A stretch of DNA of 64,000 nt from Owenia fusiformis (GCA_903813345.2 CAIIXF020000001.1:58111885-58175884); one strand, 5' to 3'; positions 24,363-37,577 are shown, counted from the stretch's first letter. Made by a program: numbers and translations. The notes: generated by a model from the letters alone, not told the origin.

Positions 24363-24610
24363 GAATACCATGGTCTTAGAAAGGGTTTATAGTGACGTGA
24401 ATAGATTGAACATTTTATTTCATTCGTTTGAGCAGTAGGATTAACGCGTGGGAAATTATACGCTTTTACGGATACTGGTGCTAAAGGTATATGCACGCAA
24501 ACAAAGAACACCATGGGTTAACGTTTAGAAAGGGTTTAATAGCAGTGAACACATTGAGTATCTCATTTCATTCATTAGAGCAGTAGGATTGGTCAACGCT
24601 TGGGAAAATC
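24363..24610 (+). repeat. Direct duplication just upstream of the SLC22 gene
   Basis: A ~100-bp block beginning GAATACCATGG (24363) recurs from GAACACCATGG (24506). Both copies contain TTAGAAAGGGTTTA, a TTTCATTC block and AGCAGTAGGATT. It lies 100-350 bp before the start codon, so it may include promoter or 5' untranslated sequence. Confidence 0.6.
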
Positions 24611-24712
24611 AGCCTTCATCTACTCTTATAAGATTTCTTTTCAATACTACTGGTTGTTTTCATTCAGTATTTGACGAAGGACTTCTAACCACGACCAAGT
24701 CTACTTACGACG

Positions 24713-27700
24713 ATGGGTTCAAAAGAGTTCGACGAGATTTTGGAAAATATTGGAGGAATGGGGCGCTACCAGATTGTTATGTATTTCCTATTGGGCCTTG
24801 TGGGATTCCCTATAGGAATGCATTACATGGTGTCAGTCTTTATAGCTGCCGTGCCTCAACATCACTGTGTTACTCCGTCATTACATAACAACTTCAGTCG
24901 CACAGATATCCTGAATGCGTTTATTCCATATGAGAATATTGATGGCGAAATTCAGAGGAGTAAATGTAAGATTGCAAATTGGCCATTGTTGTTGACCGCC
25001 ACAGAGGGTAACAATTCTATAAAACAGTTAATCAAATATACACGAGAAAGTATCGAAAGAAATGGCACATATGCCACAGTTGGAAAAAATTCTATCAACG
25101 GGTTAACCGCCGAATATACGCCATCCAATGAATCTGGAATTGGGCAGATCTACTGTGATTCCTGGGAGTATGATACGTCAGAATACACGTCAACTATAGT
25201 ATCGGAGGTAGGTGAACCTTTATTTGTTGGATTTACACTAGAGCCCTAAGACGTCTAGTTCAACAAGTTAAGGTGACTGTTAACTTAATCATGAAATAAC
25301 ACAATCTTGAAATTTTCAAACTCTTCCTGAGAAGTCGTTTTTATTATTTCACATATGCTTGTGCACTGTGATCACTACAAAGACATCAAAGAACAACAAA
25401 AAACTTTAGTTTGAGAAAAAAGTGCCGTTTAAAGAATTTGAGAAGATTTTTTTCTAAGAGTAGCCCGTGAAAAACCGCTGATTCAAAACATCTGAACATT
25501 TCAGAAAATATACTTCAAACATATATCAAAAACGAAGGAGCAACGGAAATTTGAAAAATTACCCGATAAAAAAATTGGGATCAAAATAAGGAAAAAAGTA
25601 CACTTCTCAAATTGTTTTTTTCTATTTTTTTAATTTGTATGAGAGATTTCAAAATTCTAAAGCTCCTTCCATTTTGGGCTATATTAAAGGGATGTTTCAG
25701 AGAAATTAGAAAAAAAAATGTTCAGGGACCTTTGCCGTGCTACTCTTTTTGTCAATTTTTCTGTCACATTTTCAGAGGACTCAAATTCCCATTCCAAAAT
25801 GTTTACTGTTTCTATTTGCATTACCACAGTGAGCCTGGTTATATAAATGATAAGAGGAACTAAAAAATTGAGAGAAAATCCAACCAAAAAACAGTTAATT
25901 TTGATGGTCAGATTATACTCAAATGCCATGTGCTTCCTGGTTTCGGCCATCTTGGATTTTTTGATTAAGTTATGAGTTACCTTAAACCCAATACCACGGC
26001 TTTCATCTGAATGTTCTTGTTGCCGTATGATTGGGTTTAACTTCCGTGCTATGCTTTCATTTGTTGCAAATTCTCACTATCAGTTATTAATTAAACGCAC
26101 ATGAAATTTCATGCGCTGCCATAGACCACCATTAATTTTTTTGCATCAAGGGCCGAATAGGCACGGACGTGAAACATAGGGTGGGCCACAAGATATGTCA
26201 GAGAAGAAATAAGGCCCAGACTATGTTTAACTTTTTGAATTATAATACGTCTTGGGTAAAACGTTTAAGCGTTAAAAGGTTTACGTTAACCCCCATATTT
26301 GTTTAACGACTGTTTTCTAATCGGGGAACAAAAGAAATCCCAATAATGAAAATAAATCTGTATCTTGATTCTATTCACTATAAAGTCCGCAACGTTTCAA
26401 TGTTATATCTCCATTACATTCTGTCAAAATTTGATGTCAAAATTGATGAACGCAGTTGAATATGACGTATTCACTATATCCTACAGTGCTGGTATATATT
26501 AATTGATCAGTCGTTTAATTGGCATATTTTCTTGAATTTTAACATTTAATGTCCCAAACTCCCACAAACTGCAGAAAAGTATACACCATAAATCATATTT
26601 ACCAAAATAAGTGTCTCCAAGGCTTCACACCAGCGTATGCATTATGCATTTGTCACGAGTTTGAGCTGAAATTTCCCCAAAATGAAGTAGGCTAAGGGTA
26701 GTCTCTGCCAGGTTTGTTTATTGTGGTAAGCTTGTAAGTGCTCAGAAGCAAATAATTCACGTGCGCAAAAAAATCAAATAATATGATTGGTTTAAACTTT
26801 GCTGCACATGTGCACAATGTGTGCCATATTTTTTCTAGTGATTTCGTTTCGTTTCATGGAGTTTCCGTTTCAGTGTAACTTCCGCAAAAATGGCTGACCA
26901 TGGACAGAATTAACAGGTAAAATCACTTCGAAATTTCAAGAGAACTTTTTACCTATAATAGCAAAACTTTTGTTTTATTTGTGCATTCTATCTATCAGAT
27001 AAGAGTCTCAGGGGTATGTAGGCAAATTCATTTTGGTAGGAGCACTCTGTTTAGTTTGAAAACGCACCCTTAATTATTATATATCAGCACTGTATGTCAA
27101 TGCGGAATATGCCATACTCACTTGTGGAATATGTCAGATACCGCAGGTGAGTATGCCATATTCACATGTATCACAAATACCGCGCAACCATGCAATACCG
27201 TGCAATATACCGCCGCCATACACCACCATTATTCAATATACAATTTAACAAAGGACAAGTCAGTTTACACAGTTCTGAACTATAACAATTACTTACCAGC
27301 AAGCCATAAAGTGCATCCTATTACCAGGAAGTAGGGATGTTGATTGTTTACCGATTGATTTGAAGACTTTGAACTCAGCCTGTTTTGTTAACATAGAGGG
27401 GGTGGGGGTGATTGCAATAAGACATGATGCTTGATATAGATATTCCAGTTCAACATGCATCTTAGAATTCTCAACAGATGGTATTGATTTATGATATGAG
27501 CCTTTAACATATGTAATATGAATTAAAAAGTGTTTGTAAATCAATCTGTTTAATAAGTAACCTCAGTTAATCAAATTGATCGCATCAGACAATGTAACTG
27601 AAAAAGATAGATGGTATATGAATCAAAGAGTATAGAATGTAATAAAGTACAAGGCTTATTGAACTTATTGATATTTCGAAAAACGGTTAAGATCTGCACT

Positions 27701-30700
27701 TTTAACCCAATTAAATCGACGACTCTGTTGTCTTCTGAGCTATTTTTTCGCAAACATGTACCTTTTCTAAAACATATGATACTGATACACGCTTGTGTGA
27801 AAAAATGCTGTGGGGATTCTGCCCACAACGCGTGAAATAAGGAAAAAAGAAAAATCGTACCACCGACGTTCCGACATTTTGTTACCTAAAATAACCGTTT
27901 CGGTAATCAGCGTAATCGAGCGGATCACCAGTGGTTTGGTTGACTCAGAAGCGATAAATTTTAGTTAAGAAGCACACTTGTTAATATGATGTTGTTAAAT
28001 ATATCATTAATATGAGAATTACAGCCATTCATCCTTTAAATACTAGTATATGATAGCAATCACAATCACGGTATTTTAAGGTAAAAGTGAGTTTTTACGA
28101 ATATGATGGCCACATTGACGGAGGTGACTAGTATCAATTATGTTTAAAGTAATCTCCATTGAGCGCATGGTCACACTACGAAGTCTTTTCATTTTGTTTT
28201 CAGCTTTCTTTTGAATTTATTTTTTATGAAAGTGTAATGAATCCTTCATTTTGTAAAATGGTAAAATGAAGTACATATTTGTATGTCTATCTCTTCTCGC
28301 TAGAATTTCAAAGATTTGTATCATCATATCATCCTATAGCCTAACAGATTTGCAAAACCTATTAACATTTGTCTCGACCATTTCTAGACCCTAGTTACCA
28401 TCCTTGAAAGATAAAACTTATGAACAGTTTTTATGTTTCACGAGGTAAGTAGTAGATGTAGGGTAGAACTGGTTTGTGGTGAGCAAATCGAAGCTATTTA
28501 TATCGCAACTCGATGTTAAAGAGAGAATCAGATCTAGCAAGCAGGCTTACAAAAAAGTGTTTCAATTTTAGAATATTTCTGGCTTATGTCATTCCTTTTC
28601 ATGAAAAGTGCACACTTTATTTCAGGAAATCTCAAGATTTTTACAATAATGTATTATTTTTTTATAAGAATGGTTACCATTCTTATTATTTGGGAGAATT
28701 TAAACATTTTTCACCCATTTTTGCACATCCATTATAACTTCACCACTTTATAACATATCGTGAATCTTTTGGGAGATATTGTATTTGAGATTGTAAGGGA
28801 TAGATTGGTAGGTCAATTGTACATGTTGCTTGTAATTTTATCACCCCCATAGATCTGATTCTGCCTTTAACTTGAGTTTTTGAAGAACTACGCGTAAATA
28901 ATCCATCCAGCCAGCATTGAATCAACAAGAATATCGTATTGTTTAGGCCTTGGCCGAGATTCCTATATTAGCACAGACACATAGCGAAATCAGCATTATT
29001 TTGGAAAGGGGTTTTGAATTATGAGGTCGAAGATAAGGCTATGTTTGTTTACAGTTGGCACCTGGCTTCGTTCTATTTTAATCAAAATTAAAGGCAGAAT
29101 CTGATCTATAGGGGGTGACAAAATTACAAGCAACATGTATAATTGACCTACCAATCTATTCCTAACAATATCAAATACAATATCTCCCAAAAGATTCACG
29201 ATATGTTATAAATTGGTGAAGTTATTAATGATTCAAAGTGCAAAAATGAGTGAAAAATGTTTAAATTCTCCCAAATAATAAGAATGGAAACCATTCTTAT
29301 AGAAAAACAATACACTATTGTAAAAATCTTAAGTTTTCCTGGAAAATGTATGCACTTTTGTGATTTTTAGAAAATAGACATGACAAGGAATGACATGAGC
29401 CAAAAATATTCTAAAATTGAAACAGTTTTTTGTTAGCCTGCTCGCTACATCTGATTCTCTCTTTAAAGGAACTTTACGCGTATTTTGAACGTTCTTTGGC
29501 AAATAAGACTTTTGAACTTCACAGTTTTTCCAATGGATTCATAAGTACTTTCACTGGACAAATAAAAACAGCTCAAATGGGCAACATCAGAGCTTACAAA
29601 TTATCAAAAATTATTGTCGATCTCTCAAGCTTTAATATCAAATTTTATACCAATGTCAGAGAAAGAAGTTTGTATCATACGATTCATTCATTTTTGATAG
29701 AAGTGTCGCCATCTTTAAAATCAAGAGTTATCTAAAACATGCGCTTTGAATTAAAGGTCGAAGATAAGGTTATGTTTGTTCACAGTTGGCGCCTGGCTTT
29801 GTTCTATCTTAATAAAAATTAAAGGGACTTTAAGCGTATTTTGAACATTCTTTGGCAAATAAGACTTACCTTTGAACTTCACATTATTTCCAATGGATTG
29901 ATAAGTACTTTATCTTTCATTGGACACTAAAACAGCTCAAATGGGAAACTTGAGAGCTTACAAATTATATTTTCAGTTCGATCTCGTATGTGGCATGTCT
30001 TGGAGGAGAGCACTAGCGTCATCTATCTTCATGTCCGGATGCATGGTTGGGGCAGTTATCTTTGGAGGACTATCAGACAGGTATGTTATGTCTGAAACAG
30101 TTCTCTTTCGAGACAATGTAACTAGTTTGGCAAATAGATTCAGGTTCATCATGTTTTATGTCCATAATATGTTTTCAGATTTGGCCGAAAGCCCGTCCTT
30201 CTGGTGGCGATAGTGCTAACGGTTATCTGTGGAACTGGGGCAGCCTTCGCTCCTGAATATTGGAGTTTCGTTTTACTCAGGGCTGTGGTTGCATCGGGGG
30301 CAGCTGGATCCTCAATTGTGGCGTTTGTCCTTAGTAAGTTTCGGGAAGTGATCACTGTTCAATATATCAATTTATCAATATATGCCTAACTCCATTCTTG
30401 ATTAACTGAAAGGATAACGACGACTGCAAACCATTGCCCGTATTTACTGAGGAATCATTGCCGAAAAACAAGTCAAGACTTGCGATTTGTTGAATGGTTA
30501 AAGGCCCTGTGTAACTTTTCAACCATTGATATTGTAGCCTTTGCACGGGACCTTTAAAAGAACTTGCATTGTTTCAGTTCTAGAGATGATGCCACCTAAA
30601 GGAAGGATGATACCAGGTATATTCTATCACGCCTTTTTCTGTGGGGGCTACACACTGCTATCACTCATTGCATTTGGAGTTAGGAATCACGTCCACGTCC

Positions 30701-33407
30701 AGCTGATTGTCTCGCTTCCTCCATTAGCCCTGCTCATATATTTTTGGTAAGACCATTGTCACATTATGATCCTAGATTTTCTCCCTATTTTTCATTTACC
30801 CATTCCAACCATTGGTGTTTGGGCTGAGAGGGAAATTCCTCGCCCTTCAAATTGGTGACATGGAGGTTTGATACGAAACTACTTTTGTACATAGTAGGAA
30901 CCTCCATTTTAAGCACGTCCCATCCTTCCCCTGTTTGATGGATTTTGTATATTTTGTGCAAAATCCCCCAGTGGAGTATAATTGTAGGTTAGCGGACGAG
31001 TCGCCCCGTTGGCTCCTAGCAGAGGGGCGGGTTGATGAAGCCAACACAATCCTTACCAAGGTTGCGAGGATGAACAAGGCTGAGTACTCTGACAAACTGC
31101 TCATTGATTCTCAAATCAATAACGAGGTAGACTAGACTGCACCATAAGATACAGAGAATACAACCGTTCAAAAATCTGAGAATATGTTAGAACTATACTT
31201 TTCTTTATTCTAATTGTAGACTGGTGCTGATAGTGTAAATGGAACTATTCTCGATTTGTTCAGAACTCCGAATTTGAGACTGACAACTCTAAACGTCTGC
31301 TTTAATTGGCAAGTATAATTCGTATAGACCAATACCACTTAAAACAATTTGTCATGTTTGCAGTCGATTTCTCAACGGCAGCCCCAATACGATGAATAAC
31401 AAAAAGTAAAATAATTTCCCGGCAAATCCACCATTTCTTAAACAAGTTCTCTCATTCTTATTTTCTCAGTCTTTTATTCCATTATTTCTAGGTTTGTGAA
31501 TAGTATGGTGTATTATGGTTTGTCGTTCGGTGTTGAGGCTCTTCCTGGCAGCATTTACATCAATCTATTCTTCTCAGGGCTGGTAGAATTCCCCGGCTAT
31601 TTCTTTGCCATCTTAACGATGAACCGCATAGGACGCAGGAAAAGTCTTGCCATAAGTCTTGTAGTTGGTGGTTTAGCCTGCCTAGCTTGTTTTCCTGTTC
31701 CAAAACGTGAGTGTTTTTCACATATTGGTAGAATATATAATTACTGCCTGGAGATCGAGTAAATGAAATACTGCACTTTGTTAATTAATGTAGTGACTAA
31801 GGTGCCTGAAATATGTATAAGGGCTTTGTTATGGGAGGTTTCGGATATGGGGTATATTCTGAGGAAAATAAAGATATCATATTTTACGTCTGGTCCAAAA
31901 TCAATCATCTCATAACTAATTTATCGTGGTGGTGACTATATTCGTCATTCACTCTACTTATTTTGAGTAAATACATGGACTAAAGGTACAATCCAAATAT
32001 CTAAATATCTTAAATTCATTCTTAAAAAGTCAGTGTTTATTTGGGAGAATCGTGAATGTCTATTATATAAGTTCATCACCTATACTGTTGAAACCATGGA
32101 CAAGATGATCTTGAAATATTGAATATGCAATGTCATTTTCCAGGTCTTGCATTACTCAAGACAATCTTATCCCTCGTTGGCAAATGCGCTATCTCTAGTT
32201 CGTTCGCCATCATCTACGTGTTCAGTGTTGAACTGTTTCCTACTGTCGTTCGTAATTCGGGTGTAGGAGCTGGATCGATGTGTGCCAGGATTGGAGGAGT
32301 CGTTGCACCATTTATTGGCCAGGCGGTATGTGTGTATCTTTTGATTTAAATATTTTCAAACAGTTTTCCATTCTTGACTACCTTAACTCGAATTGATTCG
32401 ATTACGGCTTGAGGCCGGTTGCCACATCAGTTATATAAGATGGTCGGTACATGGTACATAGTATACTTTTATCAAACTTGACACATCTTATTTTCTTAAT
32501 ATCTTAATAACATCATGATAAACCATGACATCTCATTTCTTCTCAGCCCTTCAGGTGAAACAGAAAGATGCTATGAGTATCAGAATGTCTTAATAACTAC
32601 AAGTTAATGTTTGTGTTTGTTTTCAGGCTTCTGCTTGGGCACCATTGCCTTATATAGTTTTTGGTAGTTTCTCTATCGTGGCTGGGTTGTTAAGTCTACT
32701 GCTTCCCGAGACGCTGGGTCGTGCACTCCCACAGACGTTAGAAGATGGCGAGAATTTTAAACGTAAACTTCGGTGAGTTGGTACTTCAACAAATGCATAA
32801 TGCACAGCCTTACACTCGGAGTAGCCTAGTTCAGTGTAAGAGCTCGTGAAGTTAATTGATTTTGCTAAAAATAAGCAAGCCATGTAAAACGCATTTTTGT
32901 ATAGAAATGCAAGTATACTACCAGGGACTCATTGTTCATTTTAAATCATCAAAATTACAAGAGTATAATCACTCTATATGATATATGACTATCTGGAATT
33001 TTGATAAACACATAAGCTCATTTTAATATCATATCTATTTTTGCTTATTTCAGAAAAAACAAATCCGTATTATTGTTATAATTTGGACTAACATAGTAAT
33101 CGTTGCTATGCATGGAGGTAGCCAGCTTGAGGCAGGCGAGGCACACTTGCAGAAAAATATATTTTCAGACTTTTTTCAACAAAATCTGGGGAAATGAAAT
33201 TTACACCCAAGTTCTAGACCATACAGAACCTCCTAAAGCCCCGTCCGTTAGATTTTGCCTCTTTCATTTTTTGAATGTTACTGAAATTATTAGAAAACAT
33301 CAATTGTAATATCAAATATAGATCCTTTACGTCATTGCAGAAAACAAGCATATGTCGAAGACGTTGATATGAATCCTGAAGAAATGAAAGAACTTAACAG
33401 GACATAG
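24713..33407 (+). CDS. SLC22-family organic solute transporter
   Basis: Ten exons: 24713-25207, 29977-30080, 30179-30333, 30578-30746, 30988-31126, 31220-31308, 31492-31706, 32144-32325, 32627-32772, 33341-33407. All phases agree and give 586 residues, normal for SLC22. Exon 1 holds a cytosolic start, the first membrane helix (about 20-42) and the large extracellular loop with sequons NFS, NNS and NGT, ending TIVSE. Next come FDLVCG and the MFS motif LSDRFGRKP, then the family hallmark [12 protein letters not shown], the second-half MFS motif [21 protein letters not shown], and LLPETLGR before a short acidic tail. SLC22 proteins move organic cations, anions or carnitine across the plasma membrane; the substrate cannot be read here. 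Intron 6 starts GC. A 422-residue stretch after exon 1 is conserved in plan and nothing is broken. Confidence 0.93.
25208..28500. other. 5' part of SLC22 intron 1; no gene recognised
   Basis: AT-rich intron. A GTTTC-rich patch at 26845-26875 and a small inverted pair around 27112-27165 (CCATACTCAC/GTGAGTATG) are the only structures noted. Confidence 0.45.
28505..29470. repeat. Large imperfect palindrome in SLC22 intron 1
   Basis: Bases about 28505-28890 return as the reverse complement at about 29075-29470. Shared pieces include AAGAATGG near the middle of each arm, GGGAGATATTGTATTTGA on the left, and AAAGAGAGAATCAGAT at the outer left end. The ~185-bp loop begins AACTTGAG. Confidence 0.75.
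29028..29824 (+). repeat. Direct repeat unit (two copies)
   Basis: GGTCGAAGATAAGG, ACAGTTGGC and CCTGGCTT occur in the same order at 29028-29092 and 29757-29824. The first copy overlaps the loop and inner right part of the palindrome. Confidence 0.65.
29462..29976 (+). repeat. Direct duplication ending at the exon 2 acceptor
   Basis: A ~150-bp block (about 29465-29615) recurs at 29823-29970, with TTTGGCAAATAAGACTT, TTTCCAATGGATT and AGAGCTTACAAATTAT in both. Only the second copy runs into TATTTTCAG, the acceptor of SLC22 exon 2. Confidence 0.7.
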
Positions 33408-33876
33408 GACCTCGAGAGGACTGAGGAGATGATGCCAACGGCAAATGATGATTTCGTCTAAGATTATTGTTCATCATATTGATGAATTTACACCTCAGGA
33501 CTGTTGGCCTCTTGTTCATCATATTGATGAGTTTACTCAAGACATTTTTATCTAAACAACTCTGCAAATTGCTACGTTGAAGTACCTCCAGGCTGCTTAT
33601 TTTGCCGATACTTTGCTTCATTGTTTGCGATTTTCTTTAATTTCGGTTGAATTAGAATGACATTTTGCTATATACAGTATATTTTTGATTCTCAGGAACA
33701 AGATGATTGCGCTTATAATTGTAAACACACTATGCACAATGTGCAAATTGAACATAATTCAAACATGGCCCTTTCTGTAAGTTCATGGTCAAAATGCACT
33801 TTTGTAAACGCTCAGGTATTAATATTCATGTGTTATGTAATATCATGTATGTAATGATCAATTTATGGTCGCAATC

Positions 33877-33895
33877 AATAAAGAAATACAATAAA
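33877..33895 (+). terminator. Poly(A) signals of the SLC22 gene
   Basis: Two AATAAA hexamers, 33877-33882 and 33890-33895, lie ~470 bp after the stop codon. The 3' untranslated region also has two TGTTCATCATATTGATGA copies near 33468 and 33513. Confidence 0.6.
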
Positions 33896-34367
33896 GAAAT
33901 ATATCCACAAATGTCTACTTGAAAATGATTTTTATATGTACTATAGAATAAAACATTGAAAACAATTTCAAGGAATCTTAATTGAAAACAATTTTAAGGA
34001 TAGAGAGAGGTAAAATGTTGGTGGTCTTGAAAAAGAATTGCAATGTACAGAACATGTTTTCAATACAGTACTAGCTATTTCATTATCTAAAAAACAGATT
34101 TGAGATGCAGGACTGGTCAAATTCATTACTTGAACATAGAGAGCAATATTTCTAAGAAACGCACATTCCACTACCTAGAATATATATGAAAAATGACCAT
34201 TTTAAGAAGGATTTTAGATATCCGATACAGGGATTTTATTAGATGGCCCAATTAGAATAGAAAAGATCACCTTTTATTTTTCAAAATCTAAACATAAATT
34301 AAATAAAGTAGCTGTAGGCAAGAAAATTGACACGATGTGGAATACTTTAGATGAGCAAAGGGAGCAC

Positions 34368-35042
34368 GTAGGCTATCGCAAACAATTTCAGACGATTCTA
34401 ACTTCAATTATGAATATTTTCTGATCATGAATGCGGGTTTATCTATTAGACCAATTCATTATTTTCGAGAAAAGCATATATATATAATGATAATCTAGTT
34501 TATCAGACCTTTGTGATATTAACGGTGCAATGGACAAATCAACATACTTTTTCAAAAATGTTGACCTAATTTTCACCAAAAATGCAACATTTGATCATAT
34601 TGTTGAATGCATAATTAGAATGTGATTTGAGACCTGTTCTATTTCCAAAAAGGAAAAGTGGATTCCTGCAGGGACTTTAAAGATATTGAATTTGGATGAC
34701 CAAATGAACTGAAACCTATGGATAGTATAAGATTTTTCAATGGAGAAATAACATGGGGAACACTAATCTTTGGGCAATTCAGTTTTTCTTTCAAGAACTA
34801 TTTGATACATTAAAATAAAGAATAGTATTAAACACTGTAAAAAATGATTGCATTTTTGGTGAAAATTAGGTCAACATCTTTGAAAAAATGTGTTGATGGG
34901 TTGAGTGCAAGTTAAATAGCTCAGTTTGACTTTATTATCGTTGTATATAATTATCTTTGAGATAATGAATGAATCTAAAAGATATACCTGTCTTCATGGT
35001 CAGAAAATAGTCAGAGTCTGAAAGTGTTTGCGATAACCTACC
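34368..35042. mobile_element. Inverted-repeat element, ~675 bp
   Basis: Left end GTAGGCTATCGCAAAC (34368) and right end GTTTGCGATAACCTAC match as inverted repeats. The arms run ~220 bp inward and include AATTTTCACCAAAAATGCAA (34570) and its complement near 34850. The central loop is ~250 bp and encodes nothing. Confidence 0.7.
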
Positions 35043-35819
35043 TTAACCTTTTCTGCGCAGCTAAAACACTTCGAACATGAAAAGCAAATTTCCATACTCG
35101 GTATTGAACGTTGGAGATCCCAGATAAAGAGGCACTGTCGATGTTCAATATTTTTTTGATCCATGGTTAAACCTAGGAGATTTCTGAAAATATAATTGTT
35201 TGAGTATTGATTTATAAGAATGTGCTATTTTAGTAATGCTAACCTGCGTCAGTTTTTAGTCTCACTTTCTAAAAGTTCAGGACCTTCCGTGTTCTAATCA
35301 TGTAGTTATGGCCCCCTAAAAAAGGCAAAAATACATTGTGCGCGAGGCGATTTAAAGTCACTCCCATTTTCAGATGAGCATAATTCGATGATTTAGACAT
35401 ACAGTATATAAAGCCAGGTGAATCTTTCTGGAGTGAGACTTGATGATGTAACATCTAGCACTTGCTCTTTTGGGAATGACAGTTCTTTTGTAATTCTAAA
35501 GCATTTCAAATCTGTACAAAGAGCTGTTTGAGATAAATGAATACTTTAAAAACAATTAATCGCCATTTAATTACAATCATTTTCTCAGAATGTAAGAACA
35601 ATCGCAAGAGATTTTGTCACAAATCAAAACTCCATCTTGATCCGGAAAAAAGTCGAAAAGTGAAACACCCTACATTTTTCCCACACCTTAATATTTCTGC
35701 ATTGGTAGGTAAAATTCATGTTTATCATCAAATTTAATTGTGAAAGGTGTTGTTTAATGACAAAATATTGAGCTGGACAGAAAAATACAAGACGTAGTTG
35801 AATTCAATGCTTTGTAAAA

Positions 35820-35985
35820 TCTTAAAGGTGTAATGTCTGATAAAAGCACAATCAGAGTAACCCCTGATGTTTTGGCTCTAAAGGAAGTTGGTCTATCAAC
35901 TTACCAACTTTGAGGCTTCAACTAATTCGTTACGCGATCAATTTGATGATTGTTCACAATCATACACTTTTCTACTGGCTAAATG
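35820..35985 (+). repeat. Dispersed repeat, also at 54600-54780
   Basis: GTAACCCCTGAT, TATCAACTTA, TGAGGCTT and AATTCGTTA occur in the same order here and at 54600-54780, in TM9SF3 intron 14. Confidence 0.65.
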
Positions 35986-36120
35986 ATTTTTTTTCATAAA
36001 ACGTCCATAAAAGAAGACTAAAAACGATACAAATCATATGTAAATAGTTCTTTGTGTTAGTACATGGAAAAGGCAACTCGACTGTCAAGTGGAAGTGCAT
36101 CAAAAAAATTAAATCAAATC

Positions 36121-37140
36121 ATGGGCTTTCAATTAAAAGGGTATGCAACTCTGTGTAATAAACATGAGAACTTCAACATGACCAATGCCATGCTTCCCTT
36201 TTATGGTAATATTTCAAAAAGTATTAGATAAATGTATGTTTGAGTATTATTTTGAATAAAAATCAATTTTTATTGTGATTAAAGCATAAAATACGTTCAA
36301 TCTCAAGTAAAAGTAAACAAAAACACCTATACGAATAAGAGGTATCAAGATGTTCTCTTTGAGTATTGCATTGTGGGTAATATTCAAGAACACATTCCAA
36401 TAAAAAATAATTTGTGGGTGAATGTTCACTTGCTTTATTTCCATAATTATGATGAATTTAATTTTTTATTAAATTTTCGAATTGTATGCAGATAATCATG
36501 TTTTTATTTTTGAGTTATTTCTTTAAATCATCTATGAAAAGTACAAAATAATATTTGCTTGGAATGTGTACATTCTCCAATTTTGAAAACCCAAAGGCAA
36601 TGCTTATGTATAAACACGGGCTTTCAATTACGGGCTTTCAATTAGAAGGGTATGCAACTCTGTGCAATAACACGAGACCTTAAAATGAGCAATGCCATGC
36701 TTCCCCTTTATGGCCGAACATTTCAAAAAGTATTAGATAAATGTATATGTTTTAGTATTATTTTGACTAAAAATCAATTTTCAATATGATTTAAGCATAA
36801 AATATATTCAATCTCTAAACGTAAACAAAAAAGACCAATAAGAATAAGAGGTATCAAGATGTTCTCTTCGAGTATTGCATTGTGGGTAATTATTCAAGAA
36901 CACATTCCAATAAAAACAGAATTTGTGGGAGAATGTTCACTTTCTGTTTTTTCAAGATTATGATGAATTCCATTTTTTATTAAATTATCAACATGTATGT
37001 AGATAATCATGTTTTCATTTTTTATTCATTTCTTAAAATCATCCATAAAAAGTAGAAAATAAGATTTCTTGGAATGTGTACATTCTCCAATTTTGAAAAC
37101 CCAAAGGCAATGCTTATGTATGAAATATGGGGAGTTGCCT
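36121..37140 (+). repeat. Tandem duplication, ~509-bp unit
   Basis: GGGCTTTCAATTA, GGTATGCAACTCTGTG, AATGCCATGCTTCC, GGTATCAAGATGTTCTCTT and CATTCTCCAATTTTGAAAAC occur in the same order twice, 509 bp apart. The copies have drifted only slightly, so the duplication is fairly recent. No coding function is seen. Confidence 0.8.
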
Positions 37141-37169
37141 ACCCTTCTAGTTGAAACCACATGGTATGA

Positions 37170-37577
37170 AATATGCACTAGAGGCAATCTGCGCGAGATT
37201 CCATTTTTTGGTTCGGTTTTTGGCGCATGCGCTTTAAATCCAGCAATTTAATTGGTTCAAATTATTATAACGCAATTAATAACTTATTAGAACATTTATT
37301 TGAGATAGATGTCACTTACGTTCATTATTTCACAGCAGTCCCTACCCTTGATGCACCATATAGTGCGGGAATATTTTTGTTTAGTGTCAAAACAAAAAGT
37401 ATACACCCAAAACAAATGTAATTACATAATATCAACCTGCCCCGGATTTGTAGACGAGTGTTGTACAAACTTAAACCGAACCGATGGCAGAAAAGCACTT
37501 TGAATAATGGGAATGAAGTACTTCCTTTAATGAAAAACCGAACCAAGTAAAAACCGAATCTCGCGCAGATTGCCCCG
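37170..37577. mobile_element. MITE with GGCAATCTGCGCGAGATTC ends, ~405 bp
   Basis: The left end GGCAATCTGCGCGAGATTC (about 37172) and the same sequence inverted at the right end (about 37556-37575) are perfect over 19 bp and are followed on both sides by GGTTCGGTTTTT. The flanks ACTAG/ACTCG may be a mutated target duplication. The element splits a host sequence of which GAAATATGGG lies on the right side. Confidence 0.7.

Noticed and set aside
20266-24379. Peptide core CIHIDRLATV read at 20.4 kb (-) and 24.2 kb (+), possible shared exon
   Set aside because: The DNA is conserved without third-position bias, and the copy halves also occur separately at 9.7 kb, so a dispersed repeat is more likely.
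26835-26915. GTTTC-rich patch resembling interferon-type response elements, followed by an ATG with Kozak-like context
   Set aside because: The frame stops after seven codons, and GTTTC repeats are easily found by chance in AT-rich DNA.
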